Positions 55,601 through 64,000 of a stretch of 64,000 bases of DNA are shown here, in pieces. The position numbers and the translations under genes are program-made. The first letter of the stretch is position 1; each line of letters starts with the position of its first letter. Below the pieces are notes generated by a model. That model was not told where the DNA came from and did no database searches. It worked only from the letters and a program-made list of their open reading frames with translations. This DNA comes from Pilasporangium apinafurcum (lineage: Eukaryota; Oomycota; Peronosporomycetes; Pythiales; Pythiaceae). The stretch is from the NCBI GenBank assembly GCA_001600495.1, contig BCKE01000019.1, positions 242,028 through 306,027 of the forward strand, written 5' to 3'.

Positions 55601-56780
55601 TTGCGAACGAATGCTGGAAGAAAATGCCAAGAAAGAAGCGTATTGGTCATCCAAGCTAACGTCTTTGCATAATGCCTTCATTTTAGAGCAGGAGCAGAAT
55701 GCAGGTGTGTTCGATGATGAACCTCAGCAACCTGAAAAGGTTAAAAAGAAAAATACCAAGAAATCCTCTGGAGACGAAGAAAATGTTGACATGGAAGACG
55801 CCGAAGAGACAAAGGAGGATGAGGAAGACGAAGAAAACGATGAAAATGAAGGAATGGACGATGAGGAACCTGATGAGGATGTTGTCAATATGCGCATGGA
55901 AAAGCTACCAATTCTAGATGCGAAGGCGTTGTCGCGTTACAACAAAGAAGAAATGAAGTACGAAATTTCGGTGCTAGAACAGCAGCGCGATGAGTTGAAG
56001 GCAAACGTAAACATGGGCGCGCTCGTAGAATACAAGCAAAAGGAAATGGAATGCAAATCAAGATTGAGCGAGCTGGAAGAAGCTACCAAGCTCCGCGATG
56101 CAAAGCGTCTGGAGTATGATGAACTTCGACGGAAGCGGCTGGAAGAATTCATGACCGGTTTCCGAATCATTACATTGAAATTGAAGGAAATGTATCAGAT
56201 GATCACATTGGGAGGTGATGCCGAATTGGAACTGGTGGATTCATTGGATCCATTCTCGGAAGGTGTCGTGTTCAGCGTTCGTCCGTCTAAGAAAAGTTGG
56301 AAGAACATTTCAAATTTATCCGGTGGTGAGAAAACATTGGCATCTCTGGCGCTAGTGTTTGCGCTACATCACTACAAACCAACGCCGCTGTACGTCATGG
56401 ACGAAATCGATGCCGCTTTGGATTTCAAGAACGTATCGATTGTGGGCAATTATATCAAACAACGTACACGTAATGCGCAGTTCATCATCATTTCGCTTCG
56501 TAATAACATGTTTGAGCTCGCCGATCGACTTGTCGGAATTTACAAGACGAACGATGCCACCAAGAGTGTCACCATCAACCCGAGGATCTACGAAACGATC
56601 ATTCCGTCGAAGCAAGTCCCTGCAGCAACCAAAAATGTCGACGACAAGCATAGCATTGATGGCCGAAGGGCAAAGAAAAGCCGCCTAAGCGAGCAATCAA
56701 TAGCTTCAACTGCTACTGCAAGGGATCCGGTGGAGACAGAAACACCGCGTGCGTTGCGCGACCGAACAAACCGAGAGTAA
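52626..56780 (+). CDS. SMC4: condensin subunit SMC4
   Basis: A single-exon protein of 1384 residues from the first in-frame ATG. The N-terminal ATPase half has Walker A GPNGSGKSNVIDALLFVFG after KMHLENFKSYAG. Two long coiled coils flank a hinge (NAGLFGRLGDLGAINEKYDVAIS, then CGALDHLVV and CVEFLRKHNLG), typical of SMC4. The second coil holds a very acidic patch (residues about 1090-1130, EDEEDEENDENEG type). The C-terminal half has the signature NLSGGEKTLASLALVFALHHYKPTPLYVMDEIDAALD (split here as one motif of Walker B and D-loop). It pairs with SMC2 in condensin for mitotic chromosome compaction. Open frame continues 48 codons upstream without an ATG, so a small upstream exon cannot be excluded. 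Confidence 0.95.
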   Translation: MDQDVRESIGTPAHVSMESKTLLRGGSLGGKRLMITKMHLENFKSYAGRVEIGPFHKCFSAVVGPNGSGKSNVIDALLFVFGKRASKLRLKKVSELVHRSANFPNLDTATVSVFFQEIYDDEESDEGVNGDADNYRVVPNSELCVTRSATTSNVSKYFINGKPSNFTQVTELLQGKGIDLDNNRFLILQGEVEQIAMMKSKAPEGSGEDGLLEYLEDIIGSNVYVEPTERVWQEVEECNEIRGEKVNRVKLVEKEKAHLEGPREEALEYLRKEKEVYVKTNILYQLWIQEASKNRELCETRKAELQAQYDDELAKMEANRKEFEAIEQVYQQVKEEHDAVVKERESTKVIYADFEKQDVKLREELKFAKEQVEELKETKKKEKKKQQLILQKQKENEELVPKLEKEVEKLQAKLAKQEQILEGILEEHKEETAKLRRKMEDLQREIEPFQSEMNALRSVIDTTDTEIQLIEEPFTNAKKALEANTRGIEEAESTIQSLEQDYAQKSTELVEMKKRAVKAQKELSNMKEMESVVSEKYREARTKAEEASSSVQSQATRSRMLRSLLDASRSGQPLANAGLFGRLGDLGAINEKYDVAISTACGALDHLVVATTSGAQACVEFLRKHNLGRTTFLILEQLEYLQSKCKGGFRAMKTPSGDEAPRLFDLVRVNDKRFLTAFYFALRDTLVAKDLDEATVIAYQGNQCKYRVVTLDGQLVELSGAMSGGGKRTRSGGMSSSISSSGLSEGEITALQKEASQLKDEYYRIRESKSSLEKEGIQLTRRIEQFENELPKIELNLNATKTKLADLRESTRGLEKQAKLTDAAKKSITKLQKAKSAKEIEYEDIKEKVQAMENQLSELKEKILDVGGAKLRKEQEVSKKITKQIDEKTKQMTKIRVEFKSSQKNSEKNAQALENIEKDMVTLNGKIEDCLAQIKAMEDKALVVFKKCEKIEKQVAKKEEILRKEEKKYSKLKKQYETMQSGEVDLQNSLEDCERMLEENAKKEAYWSSKLTSLHNAFILEQEQNAGVFDDEPQQPEKVKKKNTKKSSGDEENVDMEDAEETKEDEEDEENDENEGMDDEEPDEDVVNMRMEKLPILDAKALSRYNKEEMKYEISVLEQQRDELKANVNMGALVEYKQKEMECKSRLSELEEATKLRDAKRLEYDELRRKRLEEFMTGFRIITLKLKEMYQMITLGGDAELELVDSLDPFSEGVVFSVRPSKKSWKNISNLSGGEKTLASLALVFALHHYKPTPLYVMDEIDAALDFKNVSIVGNYIKQRTRNAQFIIISLRNNMFELADRLVGIYKTNDATKSVTINPRIYETIIPSKQVPAATKNVDDKHSIDGRRAKKSRLSEQSIASTATARDPVETETPRALRDRTNRE

Positions 56781-57171
56781 GAAGAACGATGGAGGTCAGA
56801 TATGAGGGTGTTTGTAAGAGTAAGTGAATTCTTAATGCATGTTATTGTTGACTCTCTGGTGTCTTTGTTCCTGTTCCTATTATTGCCTCCATAACTTGTC
56901 ATCCATCATGTCGAAGATTGACATTCTTGTCTATGAAATTCGCTGTGCTTGGGAGTGTGGAAACACGAAGTCAAAACTTGTTTTACTAAAATGGTCATGA
57001 GGTATAAGAAAAGTATATTCACGTTATGTAGCCATTTTGAAACTTTGCAAATCATTTTGTGATAACATGTGCAATACTCCATTAAGGTTTCAATATGAAA
57101 AGCTTTGGTAACGCCAACATAAATCTTTCATGTAAACACAATCTTTTGTGTTCTGACGTTCCGGGTAAATG
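56781..57171. other. intergenic stretch between convergent genes
   Basis: Between the SMC4 stop and the bZIP-related gene stop. Nothing recognised. Confidence 0.5.
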
Positions 57172-58054
57172 TTAGTGGCATGCATCCTCTTCGTCTTCTC
57201 TTGTCTTTGTAGGATCGGTAAGCATGAATTCGATCTCCATCTTCTTTATTGGCTTCGAGATGGACGGATTCTCACCAACATCCCAAGATCGCGGCTCTGA
57301 ATGACGCATGGATGTCTCTACAAGCTTGAACATAGGGACGTTGAAATTCGATCCACCGAAAAGCTCGGCGAGTTCATCCACATTACGGACGAGTGCATAG
57401 AACGCATCGATCAGGTCGACCTCCGAGATAATCACACTAATTTTGCCCTCGTTTGTGAACTCGAATCGTGACATACTATGATATGTGACTTCGTGATTAA
57501 GAATTTTCTGTATAAGTGCTTCGTTTTGGAGGACATGGGGGAAGATATGTCGAAATAATTCACGTGTGAATCGCGCATATCGGGTCGTGTGGATCGCCAC
57601 TATTGGGTGATCAATGGTGCCGCCCATTGGCTCGACTGGCCCGATCTGGATCCGAAAATGCGCTTGACATGCATTGTTTAGGCGCCACTGTGCGATCAAC
57701 AGGTCCAGACCAACCTCACCATTGACGTTTACCGCGGGATCCATGATCTGTCGCAGAAACTGTAACTTGTAGGTGGTAGAGGCTGGGTCCTCATCAACAG
57801 GCAAGCCATCATGAAAGACGCAGTAGTACTCTTGCACGAGGTGCACCAACGAATCGGAGAGATTATGGCGAGAGATGAGCGGCTTCTCCTCCCAGAGACT
57901 TTGGCGGATGTGCAATAACGTTAGCACTTCGCGTTGTAATGTTCCAATCATTTGCTCCAACATGTGGACATGTTGCTTTCGACGTTCACGGAACCGCCTG
58001 CCACGCTCGGTGCTATTTTTTCCCGCTCTACTGGCACAAGCATATGAGGATGTT
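57172..58054 (-). CDS. bZIP-like protein with conserved oomycete-type C-terminal domain, 5' end unresolved
   Basis: From the ATG at 57963 the product has 263 residues, but the same frame continues upstream without an ATG through KNSTERGRRFRERRKQHVHMLEQ, a bZIP-like basic region running into a short leucine-heptad zipper (MLEQMIGTLQREVLTLLHIRQ). I therefore extend the coding region to a possible splice acceptor near 58054; the first exon was not found. Aligning FRERRK with the usual SRxRRK, the near-invariant Asn position reads Ser. After the zipper comes a domain of about 200 residues (SLWEEKPLISRHNLSDSLV, EYYCVFHDGLP, KLQFLRQIMDPAVNVN, HPIVAIHTTRYARFTRELF) shared with the gene at 62517 and a decayed copy at 59041-59440. 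Probably a DNA-binding regulator; this is an inference. Confidence 0.6.
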
Positions 58055-58065
58055 CTTGTTGTGGT

Positions 58066-59040
58066 TCATTCAGTAGACGCCGGTAGTAAAGATCCGCAGT
58101 GTAGGATGGCGTTACCATTGCTTTTCATGCAATGAATAAGATGTTGCGGCAAAAAAAAATAGTAGACTTGCGGATATGGGACGAGTACAAATGGGTCTTT
58201 AAGCGAACAAAATTTCACTCAAGTCGTCCGACCGTGCAACTGGTCCCATAGAACACGACCACATGTTCTCGATTTCCAAGTGTACGATCAATCAGCTCGT
58301 TGAAAACAAATCATAAGTGGAAATGGATGAAATTGCACCGACCCAAAGCTGCTATTGATATGCTGATCATTCTACTCAATTTGGCATGGGAGATCCACTG
58401 CTTCTGTCGGTGCTATGCATGGGGATCACTAGATATTCTTTTGCCAGTTATCAAGCGCCGCAGTACTTGAAACTACATGGTAGTGTCACAGCATGATTCG
58501 CCCCACTTCGAATCCCAAGCGGCTAGTCTCTGAGTTTGTTAAACTTGTTCTAGTCTATCCGAACTAAAGTTTGGTTCTTGTAAACCTGTTTTGGGCGAAA
58601 GGTGTAGCCATTTTTTGCAATTGTAGGATTCTACGGTGCGACTGTATCGTGTGACAGTAAAACGTACGAAACAAGACGAGAAACAGTGAATACTTTATAT
58701 GAATGAATCTAAGCGATCTGGTAGAGATAATGGACGTGTTGGGCTTGCACTTCATCGCACTGTTGTATTATCTGAATGCGATCCAAGCAATACTTATATA
58801 GTCATAACCTTCGCAAAGACCACAATAGCAGACATACGTTACCGTACAATATGCCAAAACTTTGTAGATCAAGTTTGTTTTGTGACAGTGTGTGCAGCAC
58901 CGGGTCAAGACACGCAAAAGACAGTCCATTAGGTGAGTATTTCATGTTCTGGAGGAGACGGTGACAGATAAACAGATTACAAGTTAAGTGCCAAAGGATT
59001 TTCGCAAAACCTTGCGGTTTGTACGATGCGCACTGTTAGG
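58066..59040. other. intergenic stretch, 1 kb
   Basis: Upstream of the bZIP-related gene. No gene recognised; the missing first exon may lie here. Confidence 0.4.
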
Positions 59041-59440
59041 TCTCATGCTCACTGTTCGCTCCTGAAGATCTCCCAAGCATGAAATTGATCCTCATTTTTA
59101 TCCCCAGTTTGTTGTTTTGGCGTGACAACACTTGGCTCTTCTTGAACATTGCAGAATTGTGATCGTTCTAAACCAACATCATCGACTGGTTTGACGAACG
59201 CGTATAGGACTCACGATCAACCCATTTAATAGTTCCATTATATGGTGGAGGTAGTATTCGCATTGAAACATGATATCGAGTAATGAGCGATTTCGCTAGC
59301 CAGAGACTTTAGCGGATGCGTAGTAGCTTCTGGACATCTTGGCGTATCGATGCAGTTATATATTCCAACTCGTGATGACCGTGAAAGCGCATGTCGTTGT
59401 ATTCTTTCTGCTGTCATTTAACGGATATTTTGATGCAAGA
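59041..59440 (-). pseudogene. decayed third copy of the bZIP-associated family
   Basis: On the minus strand, MRFHGHHELEYITASIRQ and DVQKLLRIR, then a stop codon, then SLWLAKSLITRYHVSM align with RFRERRKQHVHMLEQMIG, EVLTLLHIRQSLWEEKPLISRHN of the intact gene (the stop replaces the Gln codon of IRQSLW). Further fragments matching the C-terminal part occur at about 59160-59225 and 59078-59100, with the middle deleted. It is a pseudogene. Confidence 0.65.
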
Positions 59441-59685
59441 AATCAATAACTTCCATGAGCCGAGCTGAGCCGTATCAAGCTTTTTACGGATACTATTTAC
59501 GTATAGTTTTTTTCTTTGGTATAATTTTGACTCACTAAAGCCATAATCCGTATAATTTAGTATACCATGTATACCCCCACACTCAGAGCTCAACCCAAAA
59601 AGAGATTCGCCATAAAGAACTTGCCAACTCCAATCGTCATCACTTGCTCTTCTGTGAGAAGTGGTGCACGCGTTTGCGTTGGTTC

Positions 59686-61197
59686 ATGACCTCATCATCA
59701 CCCACATCTTCATTATCGTCTTCCCCTTCATACAAGAAGCTCAAGCTTCAGCACCACAACAGCCACACCAGTGAGTCACTCATGACCGCCTCCTCCTCCT
59801 CTTCTTCTTCTTCGGGTAATAATATCCAGAGGATCCGCGCCGATCGTCGACATTGGGATCTCTTTCGTATGCTGCAAAACCCCACGGCGTTTCCTAGTGA
59901 GACATCTGCCGTAGCGTTGGGCGAGTTTGACCCCACTAGCGCAGCTGAGAGTCTCTCGTTTCTGCAGGAGGAATGCCAAGTGTTGATCATCGGCGCGGGC
60001 GGTCTTGGGTGTGAATTGCTAAAGAATGTCGTGCTCAGTGGATTCACCAAAGTGCACATCATTGATATGGATACAATCGACGTCTCGAATCTCAATCGAC
60101 AGTTTTTATTTCGTGAGAAAGACATTGGAAAACCCAAAGCCGAGTGTGCAGCAGAGTTTGTCCGCGAACGCATGAAATACCCGAATGCTGCGCGGAACGA
60201 AGACGAAGAGTTGCTGCATGCACGCGTGGAGATCACCCCGCATTTTAAGAAAGTACAGGATATGGATGTTGATTTTTATCGACAATTTCACGTCATCCTT
60301 TCGGGACTGGACAACATTGAAGCGCGGCGATATGTCAATTCTCTTGTCGTCTCACTGGCGGAGGTGGATGACGAAGGTAATGTTGATCCGGGCACAATCA
60401 TCCCGCTGATTGACGGTGGCACAGAAGGATTGCGTGGACAAGCACGTGTGATCATTCCACGCATCACCAGCTGCTTTGAATGTTCACTCGAAGCGTTTCC
60501 GCCACAAAAAGCATTTCCGATGTGCACGATCGCCGAGACGCCACGACAGCCGGCGCATTGCGTTGCTTACGCGTTCATCGTGCTCTGGCCGAAGGAATTT
60601 CCAGACAAAAAACTCGACAAGGACTCACCCGAGCACATGCAATGGGTTTACCAGGCAGCAAAAGAACGCGCAGAACAGTATGGTATTCCAGGCGTCACCT
60701 ACAGCCTCACACTTGGCGTCGTGAAGAATATCATTCCAGCCGTAGCTTCTACGAATGCGATTGTCTCAGCCATGTGTGTGAACGAAGCGCTCAAGGCGAT
60801 GACGTACTGCAGCCAACTGATGAATAACTACCACATGCACATGGGGGCCACGGGATGCTACTCGCACACCTTTGAATACCAAAAGAGATTAGATTGCGTC
60901 GTCTGTTCCTCGCAGAGCAAGACGATGCATGTCGATGGTGAGACTATGACGCTGCAGATGCTTATTGATGAGCTCTGTGGCGACACGTACCGGCTACTGC
61001 GTCCATCGATCAGCTCCAGCAACGCCAATCTCTTCATGCAAGGGCCGCCTGCACTTCGACAGGCGACGAGTGTCAATTTGAACAAGAAACTAAAGGAGCT
61101 TATCACCGATGGTGAGCATTTAACCATCACCGATGCCGTCTTTGTTGGTGATTTAGCGTTATCGTTACAGATTTTCTTCACGGCGAAACAAAATTAA
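59686..61197 (+). CDS. UBA3: NEDD8-activating enzyme E1 catalytic subunit UBA3
   Basis: A single exon, 503 residues from the first ATG (the frame upstream starts only at TTG). A Ser-rich head of about 45 residues precedes the ThiF/E1 adenylation fold: CQVLIIGAGGLGCELLKNVVL (ATP loop), IIDMDTIDVSNLNRQFLFRE, DIGKPKAECAAEFV, SGLDNIEARRYVNS, IPLIDGGTEGLRGQARVI, then catalytic C280 in FPMCTIAETPRQPAHC, and a paired Cys zinc site (CFEC, CVVC). The C-terminal part is a short ubiquitin-fold domain. UBA3 works with APPBP1/NAE1 to charge NEDD8 and pass it to UBE2M for cullin activation. The order and the thioester motif identify UBA3 rather than SUMO E1 UBA2. Confidence 0.94.
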   Translation: MTSSSPTSSLSSSPSYKKLKLQHHNSHTSESLMTASSSSSSSSGNNIQRIRADRRHWDLFRMLQNPTAFPSETSAVALGEFDPTSAAESLSFLQEECQVLIIGAGGLGCELLKNVVLSGFTKVHIIDMDTIDVSNLNRQFLFREKDIGKPKAECAAEFVRERMKYPNAARNEDEELLHARVEITPHFKKVQDMDVDFYRQFHVILSGLDNIEARRYVNSLVVSLAEVDDEGNVDPGTIIPLIDGGTEGLRGQARVIIPRITSCFECSLEAFPPQKAFPMCTIAETPRQPAHCVAYAFIVLWPKEFPDKKLDKDSPEHMQWVYQAAKERAEQYGIPGVTYSLTLGVVKNIIPAVASTNAIVSAMCVNEALKAMTYCSQLMNNYHMHMGATGCYSHTFEYQKRLDCVVCSSQSKTMHVDGETMTLQMLIDELCGDTYRLLRPSISSSNANLFMQGPPALRQATSVNLNKKLKELITDGEHLTITDAVFVGDLALSLQIFFTAKQN

Positions 61198-62516
61198 GTA
61201 GATTATGCAACACAAGTTGAATGCTGGTGTCATCTTTGCTCATGTCACAACGAAAAAGATCAATATATATCCATGTAGAAATGGCATTTTGATGTTACTG
61301 CGTGAAGTCATTCAATACTAGCAAACAGTGCTAGGAATGCAGTAGAAAGTATTCACGGCCGTGTTTTATGGATCCTATTCTATACACTTCTCCGGATTTA
61401 ATAACGACGAACAGTAGTGTGACAATACGATACTTCGACATTTTAAAACGCCTCAGAGTAACAGACGTACAAAACCGACAATTTACCGACTCATGTTTCA
61501 ATCAGATTTTATCAAAACAATCTCACTGTCAGCAAACAAAAAATAGCCGCAAAGGCTCAGTGCTTTGCCACAATCCATAATGTCAAGCTCACACTTCTTG
61601 AAGTAGACCAGCGACAGTCAATTTATCATTTAGTGTATGTTGAACCCCATAAAGTACAATTCTCGCACTTGCCTTGGTGGCGATCGCTTCCATGACTGTA
61701 AAAAGAGCTTGTTCTTGTATTTCACGGTCATTCCTCATGAGTTACACGTTCTTAACCAGTAAATAGCTTCAGTTCGGGTCTAGATTTAGTGAATTAACTG
61801 CAGAACAGCAAATGATTTCGCGTTGATAAAGCTGCATTTTAACTCAGGAAATAACTGCGGATTTTATAAATTTTGGGATTATGAGAAGGGTAAGGCATAT
61901 TTCCAACCAGTCTCTTCATCCCCAGCGACTGCTCTGGATGAACAGACGATCGACACAGTATCTAGATGCGACCACTACACAATATTTCGATCTATTGAAA
62001 CGTTTCTAACCCGTCGAAGAACATGCATGCTGAGTGTCAGCTGCCCTTTTTGAAGACATCACCAGTGTATCCTCTCGACATGAACACATCGCTACACATT
62101 TTGGGGCACTATGTTCAGTACATTGAGACAATGTTATCGCGCGAACAATGCATCTTATGAGACGAAACTACTGCGCGAAGGATTTGTTCAGTAATTTGGA
62201 CTTCATTGACAGAACCAAATCACCCGTTGAAAATAGCACGTTTTGTCATTATTGGACAGTATCTATACCTATTTCGTCTATCACATAAATGGGTGCATTT
62301 TGGTATTATTGACCAATCAGAAATGGCTACAACCCCACACCACTAAGTCCAGTCCATAGTCCATCCTCCTCATTCTTTTGATCTCCACGCTTGGCGCTTG
62401 CAAGGACACAAAATGGACAGTGCCACTGCACACACTTTTCTGTTGTTTCTCCATCTCTATGCACAACGCACAGCTGCAATTAGCGACAGAATCGCAATCC
62501 AATCTCATTCCACAAC
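61198..62516. other. intergenic stretch, 1.3 kb
   Basis: No gene recognised. A CCAAT box (GACCAATCAG) lies at about 62310, about 200 bp before the next ATG. Confidence 0.45.
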
Positions 62517-63605
62517 ATGCCGCTCCATGCTACAGTGGTGAGCGGCTACGACGATGGGGGGGGACTCGAATCCCAAATAGTAACAGCAACAGCAACAGTA
62601 GATCTATCTGTGCATAATGACTGGCAAGAAGACAAGCTTTTGCCGAAAGTACGAGCACACAACGTCTGGGAAAATATCGACGCTTTACTACACACACGAA
62701 GTGTTTGGCTCGATCAACAGCACCAACCACTCATCCGCAACAAAAGTAAAACAACAACTACCACCAGAAGCAAAAGAAAATCGAAAATAAAAGCAACAGG
62801 TCACCTGAAGAAGAGGAATGTGCTGAATGTATGGCAAGATAAACCACTACTAACACGACATAGCGCCTTTGGTGGATCGCTGATGAAAGCCGTGCGTGAG
62901 TATTACACAGTTTTCCAAGACGGTTTGGGGCGAGGCGAATCGCGTGCAATTGGATTCACCGAGGCGTATAAGTTGAATTTCCTGCGTCAGATCATGGATC
63001 CTCTCGTGAATGTGAACAGTGTTGAGGGCGTTGACCGTCTCATTGAGCAGTGGCGGCGGTATACACTCTGCCACGATCGCTTCATGATCGATTTATCAGG
63101 CTCGGTACCGACTGTCTGTGGTTCAGTGGAAAACCCGATCGTGGCGATACAGACCAACTTGCACGTTAGATTTTCACGGCGTTCCATCGCGTATCTCTTC
63201 CCGTTTGTGGTTTATAAAGAAGCGCTGACGCAAAAACTGATCGACCACGAACTTACATATCACTGTCTTACGCGCTTTACCTTTACAAAAGAGGGCACCA
63301 TCCGGTCATTTGTGATCGACTTTGATTTTATCCGAGCGTTTGGTGAGGTGTTAGGGAACATAGCGGACGTCGCAGAATTATTGGACGCCTCCATTATCGA
63401 TGATAACAACTTGCTTGCTGAGCCAATGGAGATTCATGTATTACCAGATGATAGAAGTAGAAGTAGCGATTCGCAGAGCGAGAATGCGGACGCAGCAGCA
63501 ATAGTGACGATCATGGCCAACGAGGAAATGGCAACGAATGATCTGTTGGAATCCAATAAAATGAATTTGGGGTACCTGTTGAGCAATGAAGACGATACAA
63601 TTTGA
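62517..63605 (+). CDS. paralogue of the bZIP-associated protein, without a recognisable zipper
   Basis: A single-exon product of 362 residues. The N-terminal 75 residues match nothing; then a very basic tract (TRSKRKSKIKATGHLKKR). From about residue 104 it aligns with the 57172 gene: VWQDKPLLTRHSAFGGSLM, EYYTVFQDGLG, KLNFLRQIMDPLVNVN, ENPIVAIQTNLHVRFSRRS and HELTYHCLTRFTFTKEG. No leucine zipper or canonical basic region is visible; the basic tract sits roughly where one would be. The C-terminal 60 residues are acidic. It probably comes from the same duplication series as 57172 and the pseudogene at 59041. The domain's activity is unknown to me. Confidence 0.8.
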   Translation: MPLHATVVSGYDDGGGLESQIVTATATVDLSVHNDWQEDKLLPKVRAHNVWENIDALLHTRSVWLDQQHQPLIRNKSKTTTTTRSKRKSKIKATGHLKKRNVLNVWQDKPLLTRHSAFGGSLMKAVREYYTVFQDGLGRGESRAIGFTEAYKLNFLRQIMDPLVNVNSVEGVDRLIEQWRRYTLCHDRFMIDLSGSVPTVCGSVENPIVAIQTNLHVRFSRRSIAYLFPFVVYKEALTQKLIDHELTYHCLTRFTFTKEGTIRSFVIDFDFIRAFGEVLGNIADVAELLDASIIDDNNLLAEPMEIHVLPDDRSRSSDSQSENADAAAIVTIMANEEMATNDLLESNKMNLGYLLSNEDDTI

Positions 63606-64000
63606 ATAGAATGGTCCAATTGAAGTTTCTCGGTTGCTTCCGTTTGGTTTTCCATTTTCATTCTCGAATGAGATTTCTACACTCATGGAAATATGGATAG
63701 GGGCACCCTGTTTTTTTAATTTTTTGCAAATAGGAGTAAGCAAATTTTGATGAAATTTTACTCAATTATAGCGAATAACAAGAGCTTTCGATTGATACCA
63801 TTTGCGCACAAAAATTCAAAGTAGTTGGTACATGATATCCATTTTTCAAAAAAAGCATTTTTTCAACCGGAAATGCAAATAGGGGCGGGTGCTGTTATTT
63901 AGAAATGACAAACATGTTTGGCAGCTCTACGACCAGCAAACTACATTTTAGTAATCTGTGATACCTCCTTTCCTCATTAGCACCTGCGCACATCTTTTTT
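63606..64000. other. intergenic stretch to window end
   Basis: AT-rich sequence with short A/T runs. Nothing recognised. Confidence 0.45.

Noticed and set aside
59644-59685. Longer UBA3 start
   Set aside because: That start is TTG; the first ATG is at 59686.

Overview
This is nuclear DNA of a stramenopile, most likely an oomycete. The evidence is dense gene packing, short GT-AG introns (mostly 67-100 nt, GTRNGT donors), a plasma-membrane H+-ATPase with a very large insertion between its last membrane segments, a fused pentafunctional AROM shikimate enzyme, and secreted GH19 chitinases. I rebuilt about 34 introns by hand from splice sites and protein continuity. The genus cannot be settled from this window.

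Layout. 1-5 kb: a partial CD36/LIMP-2-like receptor gene on the minus strand running off the left edge, divergent from a ZCRB1 (U11/U12-31K) minor-spliceosome protein, then an MPP6 exosome cofactor. 5-5.7 kb: a mobile-element patch with a 61-bp perfect inverted repeat and a broken Fanzor/TnpB C-terminus. 6-16 kb: PP2A B'' subunit (9 exons), COA4, a UBE3A-like HECT ligase (3 exons) and a carnitine acyltransferase. 16-30 kb: plasma-membrane H+-ATPase, a coiled-coil protein, gamma-secretase APH-1 and AROM. 30.4-33.6 kb: an accessory patch with a second copy of the 5-kb element's ends, two near-identical copies of a small secreted-protein gene, and a second, unrelated Fanzor relic with a structured segment just past its stop codon. 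33.7-42.6 kb: SEC11 signal peptidase, O-GlcNAc transferase, an RsuA/RluB-type pseudouridine synthase and a mucin-like membrane protein. 43.8-50 kb: a pogo/Tigger transposase-derived gene with all three catalytic acids replaced, and two GH19 chitinases. 50-57 kb: a seven-exon coiled-coil gene divergent from condensin SMC4. 57-64 kb: two diverged members of a bZIP-associated family with a decayed third copy between them, and the NEDD8 E1 subunit UBA3.

Most genes are unrelated housekeeping functions (RNA processing, ubiquitin/NEDD8 conjugation, secretory pathway, membrane energetics, chromosome condensation). No operon-like pathway is evident. The most unusual material is two different Fanzor-family relics (eukaryotic relatives of RNA-guided TnpB nucleases), one with a candidate guide-RNA-like structured tail, the domesticated transposase, and the CD36-like receptor with repeated ectodomain modules. 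An 11-bp CCAAT-type motif, ATTGGC(T/C)AAAA, recurs upstream of at least three otherwise unrelated genes.
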